Origin: CAZNMF01 sp035547155
GTDB taxonomy: Bacteria; Acidobacteriota; Vicinamibacteria; Vicinamibacterales; SCN-69-37
NCBI GenBank assembly: GCA_035547155.1
Contig: DASZVJ010000217.1
Location: 1-5,068 of the forward strand
Direction: 5' to 3'
Length of the DNA: 5,068 nt
A program made the translations under genes and the position numbers. The notes beneath the pieces were generated by a model, which had not been told where the DNA came from, searched no databases, and saw only the letters and a list, made by a program, of their open reading frames with translations. This document shows, one piece after another, positions 1-5,068 of the stretch. Within the stretch, counting starts at the first letter, position 1. Every line of letters starts with the position of its first letter.

Positions 1-352
1 CTACATCCTCGGGCTCGTGATCAAGTGGCTGATCGCGAACGGCGGTCTGCCGGCGATCGCCAAGGTCAACGAGCGCAAGGCGAAGGCGCTCTACGACGAG
101 CTCGATCGCACGTCGTTCTGGAAGCCGCACGCGGAGAAGGACGCGCGCTCGCTCATGAACGTCACGTTCCGGCTGCCGAGCGAGGATCTCGAGAAGGCGT
201 TCATCAAGGAAGCGACCGCCGCGGGCTTCGACGGCGTGAAGGGCCACCGCTCGGTCGGCGGCCTCCGCGTGTCGATCTACAACGCGTTCCCGGAAGAAGG
301 CGTGAACGCGCTCGTGCAGTTCATGCGCGAGTTCGAAAAGAAGAACGGCTAG
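1..352 (+). CDS. serC: Phosphoserine aminotransferase, C-terminal part (5' end outside window)
   Basis: SerC is a PLP-dependent cytosolic enzyme that transfers an amino group from glutamate to 3-phosphohydroxypyruvate, giving O-phosphoserine in serine biosynthesis; in some bacteria it also serves pyridoxal phosphate synthesis. The reading frame is open from base 2 and ends at TAG 350-352, leaving about 116 codons, the C-terminal small domain of a protein usually near 360 residues. The visible part matches the family closely: the opening YILGLVIKWL segment, the IANGG and NERKAKALYDELD helices, the SLMNVTFRLP strand, and near the end the signature GHRSVGGLRVSIYNAFPEEGV, whose His and Arg residues bind substrate in characterised SerC proteins. 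The PLP-binding lysine lies upstream and is not visible. A GTG at 17 is an internal valine, not a start, because homology continues upstream of it. The stop overlaps that of the convergent pcnB. The family assignment is firm. Confidence 0.95.
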   Translation, partial: YILGLVIKWLIANGGLPAIAKVNERKAKALYDELDRTSFWKPHAEKDARSLMNVTFRLPSEDLEKAFIKEATAAGFDGVKGHRSVGGLRVSIYNAFPEEGVNALVQFMREFEKKNG

Positions 353-1872
353 GCGGCCGGACCGCCTCCACCTTCACGTGATCCGCCTCGACGCCGGCGT
401 CGTCTCCGCCGTCGGCGTCGGTGCGGCGCCTCACTTTCGGCTGGTGGCGCGCCGCCGTGCGCGGCACCCTCATGGCCATGCCCGTGCGGCTGACCGTGGC
501 CGTGCGCGTGGCTCGGCGCCGTGCGGTGCTGATGCGCCGCCTGCTTCCAGCGCTCGACGTCCTCCCGCGACTCACCGAAGATCTCCATCCAGACCAGCGC
601 GTCCGTGAACACCGGACGGTGGACGATGCCGCGGATCGCGCGCGGAGGCAGCGTCGGATCGGACAGGCGCGGCAGCATCTGCAGGATGTGCCGCAGGCGC
701 TCGACGTCCTTCTTCGCGACCGGCAGGATGCCGAGGCTCACGCGCTCCGGATGCTCGTCGCGCCGGCCCGTGAGGCGGCCGAGGATGCCCGTCGGCACGA
801 GCAGCGCGCCCGCGAGAATCGTGTTCGTGAGCTCCGGCGGTGCTGACGGAAACTGCCGGCGATAGCGATCGAGCCGGCCAAGCCAGTCCCAGAACGCGTC
901 GGGCGGCGATTTCAGCTCCGGCGTGATCAGCTCGAGCAGACGCGCGCGGCCGAGCGCGCGGAACGTCGCTTCCGCCGATCCCGATCGCAGGATCTTGAAG
1001 TACTCCTCGAGCAGCCGCGCCGGCGACGCGTTCGCGATCAACGCGCGGTGCTCCGCGATCGCGTCGACGACGAGCGGGTCCATCGTGAAGTCGAGGCGGC
1101 TCGCCATCACGACCGCGCGCAGCATGCGGACGGGATCCTCGACGAAGCGCACGCGCGGATCGCCGATCGAGCGCACGACGCGCGCCTGCAGGTCCTCGAG
1201 GCCGCCGACGTAGTCGATCACTGACAGCGTCCCGATGTCGTAGAACAGGCCGTTGATCGTGAAGTCGCGGCGGAACGCGTCTTCTTCCGGCGTGCCGAAC
1301 GTGTTGTCGTGCTGGACCGGCTCGGCGCGCTCGCGTCGCGACGGCTCGCGGCGATGCCGCTCGGCGCTGCCCGCCGCGTGCGAGGCCGCGGGCTGGCTCG
1401 TCTCCGCGAAATCGCGGCCATGAAACGCCAGAATCTCCTGCATCCGGCGCTCCGTCTCGGCGTCGTGCGCCGCGGCCTCCGGGGCCGGCGATGAGGCGAC
1501 GACGACGGCTTCGGGCTCAGGCAGGGATGACGAGTCGGTCTGTGCATCAGCCGTCTCAGGCACGACACGCCGGAAGGTGGCGACTTCGATGACTTTGAGG
1601 CCGAACTTGACGTGGGCGAGGCGGAACCGGCGGCCGATGATCCAACAGTTCCGGAACAGCTTCTTGATTTGATACGGGTGCGCGTCGGTGCCGATGTCGA
1701 AGTCCTTCGGCCGCCGGCCCAGGAGCAGGTCTCGCACGCTGCCACCGACGAGATACGCCGTGTATTTGTGCTCGTGGAGGCGGTAGAGGACTTTGAGGGC
1801 GTCAGAGTCGATGTCCCGCCGCGAGATCTGATGCTCGGCGCGCGGGACGATGACGGGTACGGGCACGGACAA
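349..1872 (-). CDS. pcnB: Poly(A) polymerase / class II tRNA nucleotidyltransferase family protein
   Basis: This template-independent nucleotidyltransferase adds residues to RNA 3' ends; PcnB adds poly(A) tails that promote RNA decay, while relatives repair the tRNA CCA end. The catalytic head (residues about 15-255) shows YLVGGSVRDLLLG with the GGSVRD loop (43-48), the metal-binding DFD (Asp57, Asp59), KLFRNCWIIGRRFRLAHVKFG and IEVATFR, then EEDAFRRDFTINGLFYD (196-212), YVGGLEDL and EDPVRMLRA (245-253). GRRFRLAHV followed by IEVATFR resembles E. coli PcnB rather than CCA enzymes, so poly(A) polymerase is the better call; substrate choice cannot be proved from sequence. Residues about 103-187 form a low-complexity insertion, and the C-terminus ends in a His-rich stretch and eleven consecutive Arg. 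At 507 residues it exceeds E. coli PcnB (about 465). The longest frame starts at TTG 1872, with an in-frame TAA at 1876-1878; GTG at 1866 (505 residues) is an equally possible start. Neither has a clear Shine-Dalgarno. It lies 67 bases downstream of polA on the same strand. Confidence 0.9.
   Translation of the reverse strand: MSVPVPVIVPRAEHQISRRDIDSDALKVLYRLHEHKYTAYLVGGSVRDLLLGRRPKDFDIGTDAHPYQIKKLFRNCWIIGRRFRLAHVKFGLKVIEVATFRRVVPETADAQTDSSSLPEPEAVVVASSPAPEAAAHDAETERRMQEILAFHGRDFAETSQPAASHAAGSAERHRREPSRRERAEPVQHDNTFGTPEEDAFRRDFTINGLFYDIGTLSVIDYVGGLEDLQARVVRSIGDPRVRFVEDPVRMLRAVVMASRLDFTMDPLVVDAIAEHRALIANASPARLLEEYFKILRSGSAEATFRALGRARLLELITPELKSPPDAFWDWLGRLDRYRRQFPSAPPELTNTILAGALLVPTGILGRLTGRRDEHPERVSLGILPVAKKDVERLRHILQMLPRLSDPTLPPRAIRGIVHRPVFTDALVWMEIFGESREDVERWKQAAHQHRTAPSHAHGHGQPHGHGHEGAAHGGAPPAESEAPHRRRRRRRRRRRGGSREGGGGPAA
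351..367. terminator. Possible bidirectional hairpin at the serC/pcnB convergent junction
   Basis: AGGCGG at 351-356 pairs perfectly with CCGCCT at 362-367 around the five-base loop CCGGA, giving a 6-bp stem that starts inside the serC stop codon. No run of T follows on either strand, so it is not a classical intrinsic terminator. Its position, where two convergent genes meet with no spacer, is where a terminator would be expected. On the minus strand it lies inside the last codons of pcnB. GC-rich sequence makes short stems common by chance, so the role is inferred. Confidence 0.25.
389..402. repeat. 14-bp perfect palindrome inside the poly-arginine codons of pcnB
   Basis: CGACGCCGGCGTCG is identical to its reverse complement. 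It lies within the codons for Arg491 to Arg495 of the pcnB product. It is probably a by-product of mixed CGN arginine codons, and I see no flanking feature that gives it a role as an operator. Confidence 0.4.
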
Positions 1873-1874
1873 TG

Positions 1875-1904
1875 ATTATTCGCCGCGGGGTGTACTTGCG
1901 GCAA
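1875..1904 (-). promoter_or_regulatory. Candidate promoter directly upstream of pcnB
   Basis: On the minus strand TTGCCG (1904-1899; four of six bases match TTGACA) is followed after 18 bases by AATAAT (1880-1875; five of six match TATAAT). Transcription starting six to nine bases past the -10 would begin at about 1869-1866, inside or just after the TTG codon at 1872 and close to the GTG at 1866. If real, it would give a leaderless message starting at GTG. The -35 is weak and the hexamer sits in a locally AT-rich patch that could be chance, so this is tentative. Confidence 0.28.
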
Positions 1905-1918
1905 CTGGTGCGCCCCTC

Positions 1919-1939
1919 GGGCGGCCACAAGGGCCGCCC
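1919..1939 (-). terminator. Strong GC hairpin between polA and pcnB, possibly terminator or interspersed repeat
   Basis: GGGCGGCC (1919-1926) and GGCCGCCC (1932-1939) are perfect inverted arms of 8 bp around a five-base loop. The stem begins immediately after the polA stop codon (1940-1942 on the plus strand, read as TAG on the minus). There is no T tract on the minus-strand downstream side, which reads GAGGGGCGC, so it is not a canonical intrinsic terminator; it could slow polymerase, protect the polA mRNA 3' end, or act with Rho. The minus-strand sequence from the stop, TAGGGGCGGCCCTTGTGG and onward, resembles TAGGGGCG-type palindromic intergenic repeats that I recall from several bacterial genomes; this resemblance is from memory. 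Confidence 0.45.
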
Positions 1940-4636
1940 CTACGGTTTCGCTTCCTTCCAGTTCTTGCCGACGCCCACGTCGACCGTCAGCGGCACGTTC
2001 AGCGGGAACGCGTGCTCCATGAGGCTGCGGACCAGATCGGCGGCCTCGGCGGCGTCTGACTCGGGCACTTCGAACAGCAACTCGTCGTGGACGGTGAGGA
2101 TCATCCGGCTCGGCTGGGCGCGGCCGGCGTTGAACCGCTCGAGCTCGGCGTGGACGGCGATCATCGCCTTCTTCAGCACGTCGGCTGCCGTGCCCTGAAT
2201 CGGCATGTTGACGGCCTCACGCTCGGCAGCCGCGCGCACCTGACCGTTCTTGCTCGTGAGCTCGGGCACGAGGCGGCGGCGGCCCGTGACGGTCCGCACC
2301 ACGCCCGAGGCGCGCGCATCGTCGAGCGTGCGATCGATGTACGCGCGCACGCCGGGATAGCCGGCGAAGTACGCGTCGATGAACGCCTGCGCGGCCTGCT
2401 GCGGCACGCCGATGTCCTTCGCCAGCGTGAACGCCGTCTTGCCGTAGAGCAGTGCGTAGTTGACGATCTTCGCGCGGCGGCGCAGCTCGTGCGCGTCGAG
2501 GCCGAGCGGACCGTCCGGACCGCCGAACACGCGCTCGGCCGTGCGGTCGTGGATGTCGACGCCCTGTCGAAACGCTTCGCTCAGCGCTTCGTCACCCGAC
2601 AAGTGCGCGAGCACGCGCAGTTCGATCTGCGAGTAATCGGCAGAAATCAGCACATGGCCGGGCTCGGCGACGAACGCCGCACGGATCTCGCGTCCGAGCG
2701 CGGTCCGCACGGGAATATTTTGCAGATTGGGATCGCTGCTGCTGAGCCGGCCCGTGGCGGCGACGGCTTGATTGAACGTCGTGTGCACGCGGCCCGTCGA
2801 CGGGCTCGCGAGGGCGGGCAGCGCGTCGACGTACGTGCCCTTGAGCTTCTGAATCTCGCGCCACTTCAGCACGAGGCCCGGCAGCTCGTGCGTGAGCGCG
2901 AGCTCCTCGAGCACTTCGCGCGCCGTGGAGACGACGCGCGTCTTGCCGGTCTTCTTGCCGGCCTGCAGGCCGAGCCGCTCGAAGAGGACGTCCGAGAGCT
3001 GCTTGGGGGAGTTGATGTTGAACTCGCCGCCGGCGAGCTTGAAGATCTGCGTCGTCAGCGCGTCGAGATCGGCCTGCATCGTGCGACCGAGCGTGGCGAG
3101 CCCGGCCGTGTCGACCTTGATGCCCGCGAGCTCGAGATCTGCGAGGATGCCGATGAGCGGCTGCTCGATCTCACGATAGACATTGTCGAGTCCCTGCGCG
3201 TGGAGGTCGGCGATCAGGCCGGGCGCGAGCGCGAGCGGCAGGTCCGCCCGCTCGCTCGCGAACGTCACGAGCGACGTCGCCGGCACCGCGTCGGTCGTCA
3301 TCGCCTTCGCGCCCTTGCCGCAGACGTCTTCCTCGGTCACCGCCTTGTAGCCGAGGCGCTCGAGCGCAAGTCCGTCGAGCGAGTGGCTCGATCGCGTCGC
3401 ATCGACGAGATAGCTCGCGATCATCGTGTCGAGATCGAGGCCGCGCAGCACGATGCCGTTCCTCGCGCAGACGATCGCAATCGTCTTCAGATCGTGGCCG
3501 ATCTTGCGCACCTCCGGATTTTCGAGCACCGCGCGCAGGTGGCCGAAGACATCACGCTCAGGCAGATTGGGTTGATCGGTCAGGCCCGTGTGGCCGAGCG
3601 GCAGATAGCGTGCGCTCTCGGTGTGCCGCGACACGGCGAGGCCGACGAGATTCGTGCGCACGGCCGACTCGCTCGTGCAGACGACGGCGACGCCAATTTC
3701 AGCCGCGCCGCCGAGATCGGTTGCGACGCGATCGACGTCTTCGATCGTCGCGGCAATCGCGTAGTCGCGCGGGCTCGACTCGGCCGTCGGCGCGTACTCC
3801 TGCATCAACGACCGGAAGCCGAGCGACGAGAACAACGCGTAGCAGCGCTCGCGCGACGGGCCGCGATAACGCAACGCGTCTGCGTCGAACGTCACCGGCA
3901 CGTCCGTGCGGATGCGCGCGAGCTCGCGGCTCGATCGCGCCGAGTCCGCATTGGCCAGCAGCGCCTCGCGATAACGCTTCTGCGACACGGACGCGACGTT
4001 GGCGAGCAGCGCGTCGAGCGTGCCGTGCGCCGCGATCAGCTCGCGCGCGCCTTTTTCGCCGATGCCCGGCACGCCTTTGATGTTGTCGATGCTGTCGCCC
4101 ATCAGCGCGAGCACGTCGACGACCTGATCGGGCTTCACGCCGAATTTTTCGATGACGCCCGCCGCGTCGTACCAGGTGCCTTCGTCGCGCGGGTTATAGA
4201 CACGGATGCCGTCGGTGACGAGCTGGAAGAAGTCCTTGTCGCCGGTAACGAGCGCGACGTCGAATCCCGCGGCGTGCGCCTGGGTCGCCAGCGTGCCGAT
4301 CACATCGTCGGCCTCGAATTTCTCGAAGGTCAGAACGGGCACGCCGAGCGCTTCGCACGCTTCGTGGACGAGCGGCACCTGCTCGGCGAGATCGCCCGGC
4401 ATCGGCGCGCGGTTCGCCTTGTACTCGGCGAAGAGCTCGTCGCGGAACGTCGGTCCTGCGAGATCGAACGACGCGGCGATGTACGCGGGTCGATGATCGG
4501 CGATGAGCTTGCGCAACATCGTCGAAAATCCGTAGATCGCGTTGGTGGATCGGCCGTCGGGTCCGGTGAGCCCGCGGATCGCGTGGTACGCGCGATACAT
4601 CTGCGAGCTGCCGTCGATCAAAAACAGGGCAGGCAC
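1940..4636 (-). CDS. polA: DNA polymerase I
   Basis: Pol I removes RNA primers and fills gaps in replication and repair. With the GTG start at 4636 it has 898 residues (E. coli 928). The N-terminal 5' nuclease is intact: LIDGSS (Asp8), FEADD (Glu108, Asp110, Asp111), TGDKD (Asp133, Asp135), GDSID (Asp181, Asp184) and the helix-hairpin-helix GVPGIGEKGA (188-197). The middle region (about 290-480) has the 3'-5' exonuclease fold (NLVGLAV, KIGHDLK, LDTMIASYLVD) but not its metal ligands. The polymerase domain is complete: SSSDPNLQNIPVR (632-644), motif A DYSQIELR (Asp667), motif B RRRAKIVNYALLYG (Arg719, Lys723, Tyr727, Tyr731), MPIQGTAAD, and motif C VHDE (His850, Asp851, Glu852); it ends NWKEAKP. 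Start choice: GTG 4636 gives MPALFLIDGSSQ, matching family N-termini, and has a promoter-like TGATATACT just upstream. ATG 4651 would add five residues; ATG 4723 would add 29 residues and overlap the divergent lipoprotein gene. No Shine-Dalgarno is visible for any start. Confidence 0.97.
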   Translation of the reverse strand: MPALFLIDGSSQMYRAYHAIRGLTGPDGRSTNAIYGFSTMLRKLIADHRPAYIAASFDLAGPTFRDELFAEYKANRAPMPGDLAEQVPLVHEACEALGVPVLTFEKFEADDVIGTLATQAHAAGFDVALVTGDKDFFQLVTDGIRVYNPRDEGTWYDAAGVIEKFGVKPDQVVDVLALMGDSIDNIKGVPGIGEKGARELIAAHGTLDALLANVASVSQKRYREALLANADSARSSRELARIRTDVPVTFDADALRYRGPSRERCYALFSSLGFRSLMQEYAPTAESSPRDYAIAATIEDVDRVATDLGGAAEIGVAVVCTSESAVRTNLVGLAVSRHTESARYLPLGHTGLTDQPNLPERDVFGHLRAVLENPEVRKIGHDLKTIAIVCARNGIVLRGLDLDTMIASYLVDATRSSHSLDGLALERLGYKAVTEEDVCGKGAKAMTTDAVPATSLVTFASERADLPLALAPGLIADLHAQGLDNVYREIEQPLIGILADLELAGIKVDTAGLATLGRTMQADLDALTTQIFKLAGGEFNINSPKQLSDVLFERLGLQAGKKTGKTRVVSTAREVLEELALTHELPGLVLKWREIQKLKGTYVDALPALASPSTGRVHTTFNQAVAATGRLSSSDPNLQNIPVRTALGREIRAAFVAEPGHVLISADYSQIELRVLAHLSGDEALSEAFRQGVDIHDRTAERVFGGPDGPLGLDAHELRRRAKIVNYALLYGKTAFTLAKDIGVPQQAAQAFIDAYFAGYPGVRAYIDRTLDDARASGVVRTVTGRRRLVPELTSKNGQVRAAAEREAVNMPIQGTAADVLKKAMIAVHAELERFNAGRAQPSRMILTVHDELLFEVPESDAAEAADLVRSLMEHAFPLNVPLTVDVGVGKNWKEAKP

Positions 4637-4641
4637 GGCGC

Positions 4642-4650
4642 AGTATATCA
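4642..4650 (-). promoter_or_regulatory. Candidate extended -10 promoter of polA
   Basis: On the minus strand the bases read TGATATACT: an extended -10 TGn followed by TATACT, five of six matching TATAAT. Five bases (GCGCC) separate it from the GTG at 4636, so transcription would start at or very near that G, giving a leaderless polA message. No good -35 is seen at 16-18 bases upstream, which an extended -10 can tolerate. It overlaps the ATG at 4651, so if this is the promoter, ATG 4651 cannot be the start. This is a pattern match without experimental support. Confidence 0.42.
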
Positions 4651-4651
4651 T
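4646..4651 (+). promoter_or_regulatory. Candidate -10 element of the divergent lipoprotein gene
   Basis: TATCAT on the plus strand matches TATAAT at five of six bases and lies seven bases before the ATG at 4659, again a spacing that would give a leaderless or nearly leaderless transcript. It overlaps the polA -10 on the other strand by two bases. No convincing -35 is visible upstream (4621-4629 reads AAAACAGGG). No ribosome binding site precedes the ATG. Confidence 0.3.
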
Positions 4652-4658
4652 TCGGGCG

Positions 4659-5068
4659 ATGCGCGCTTGGGGACGTTGGACGGCCGCGATCGGGCTCGTC
4701 GTCGCGACCGTGGGATGCCACAATCCGCTCGGACGTCAGTACGAGTACGAAGAGCAGCTCTATCTCGGCGTCGACGGCGCCGCGCAGACGGTGATCGACG
4801 CGTCGATCCCCGCGCTCATCGCGCTGCGCGGATTGCCGATCGACATCGGATCACGGACGTCGATCGATCGCGAGCAGATCAGGAAGATTTTCTCGGAAGC
4901 CGGCTGCACGAACGTGCGCGTCGGCCAGCCGTGGGTGCGGCGTGGCCGCCGCTTCGTGCAGATCCGCGTGGCGGCGCCTGACGTGCGGCAGCTGCAGACG
5001 TGCAAGCCGCTCTCGTGGTCGACGTACACGTTCGAGCGCACGGGCAACGTGATTCACTACGCGCAGAC
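4659..5068 (+). CDS. Unrecognised probable lipoprotein, N-terminal part (3' end outside window)
   Basis: The frame stays open from ATG 4659 to the window edge, giving 136 codons with strong G/C third-position bias, which supports real coding. The N-terminus looks like a lipoprotein signal peptide: MRAWGRW with Arg2 and Arg6, a hydrophobic core AAIGLVVATVG, and Cys20 as the likely lipidated residue. The lipobox TVGC has Thr instead of the usual Leu at -3, so it is imperfect. The mature part starts CHNPLGRQYEYEEQLYLGVD, has a predicted mixed alpha/beta character, an SIDREQIRKIFSEAG helix, a basic WVRRGRRFVQIRV strand, and two further cysteines (Cys83, Cys115) that might form a disulfide if the protein is exported. 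There are no transmembrane segments after the signal. I do not recognise the family and assign no function. It is divergent from polA with a 22-base gap to the GTG at 4636. Confidence 0.75.
   Translation, partial: MRAWGRWTAAIGLVVATVGCHNPLGRQYEYEEQLYLGVDGAAQTVIDASIPALIALRGLPIDIGSRTSIDREQIRKIFSEAGCTNVRVGQPWVRRGRRFVQIRVAAPDVRQLQTCKPLSWSTYTFERTGNVIHYAQ

Noticed and set aside
480..540. Short CGTG/GGC-rich near-repeats that might be a tandem repeat array.
   Set aside because: They are the codons of the His-Gly tail of pcnB (CAC/CAT and GGC/GGG); spacing is irregular and no unit recurs exactly.
421..846. A 141-codon plus-strand frame opposite the 3' part of pcnB.
   Set aside because: Its composition is dominated by Arg and Ala with no domain, and it is explained as the antisense of a GC-rich gene.
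1218..1928. A 236-codon minus-strand frame overlapping the 5' part of pcnB.
   Set aside because: It is out of frame with pcnB, its product is a Ser/Arg/Pro-rich shadow with no recognisable motif, and pcnB motifs are clear across the same bases.
4652..4723. The N-terminal extension of polA to ATG 4723.
   Set aside because: The extra residues (MWHPTVATTSPIAAVQ and on) match no Pol I N-terminus and overlap the signal-peptide codons of the divergent gene.
2087..4981. A 964-codon open frame on the plus strand covering nearly all of polA.
   Set aside because: Its codons are aligned exactly with polA codons on the other strand, so its stops could only arise from TTA, CTA or TCA codons in polA, which GC-rich genes avoid. 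The product is extremely rich in Arg, Ala, Glu and His and shows no domain. PolA is certain on the opposite strand.
4760..5047. A 95-codon minus-strand frame opposite the lipoprotein gene, which could instead be the real gene.
   Set aside because: The plus-strand frame has a signal peptide, better third-position bias and a start next to a -10-like element, and it is open through the window edge; the minus-strand product shows no comparable feature.
1..5068. A hidden defence system, mobile element or CRISPR array.
   Set aside because: All sequence apart from about 90 intergenic bases is explained by serC, pcnB, polA and a lipoprotein gene; no spaced repeats, transposase, recombinase or toxin-antitoxin pair is visible.

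Overview
The window is a GC-rich chromosomal segment with strong G/C preference at third codon positions. It holds four protein-coding genes packed almost without gaps, and I see no rRNA, tRNA, CRISPR array, insertion sequence or phage signature. Protein flavour (a Pol I beginning MPALFLIDGSSQMYRAYHAIRG, a PcnB-type nucleotidyltransferase, and a small unrecognised lipoprotein beside polA) suggests an acidobacterium, perhaps of the Vicinamibacteria type. That placement rests on memory of similar proteins, not on a search; a deltaproteobacterium or another high-GC Gram-negative is possible.

Layout, left to right. Bases 1-352 (+) are the 3' third of serC, phosphoserine aminotransferase, cut by the window edge. 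Bases 349-1872 (-) are a class II poly(A) polymerase / tRNA nucleotidyltransferase gene (pcnB) converging on serC; the two stop codons share one CTAG. Bases 1873-1939 are a 67-base gap with a perfect 8-bp GC hairpin and a weak promoter candidate. Bases 1940-4636 (-) are polA, DNA polymerase I, complete. Bases 4659-5068 (+) are the 5' part of a divergent, unrecognised lipoprotein gene that runs off the right edge.

polA and pcnB lie in the same direction and could be co-transcribed, but the hairpin between them and a possible separate pcnB promoter leave this open. The polA/lipoprotein junction is the most informative non-coding spot: a 22-base gap holds overlapping, oppositely directed -10-like hexamers at a distance from each start codon that fits leaderless mRNAs. 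The genes are housekeeping genes (serine synthesis, RNA 3'-end processing, DNA repair/replication) and do not form an obvious shared pathway.

Points worth a second look are details of known families: Pol I appears to have lost its 3'-5' proofreading residues and naturally carries Tyr at the residue that controls dideoxynucleotide discrimination; PcnB has a long low-complexity insertion in its catalytic head and a His-rich plus eleven-Arg tail. I found no convincing evidence of an undescribed multi-gene system.
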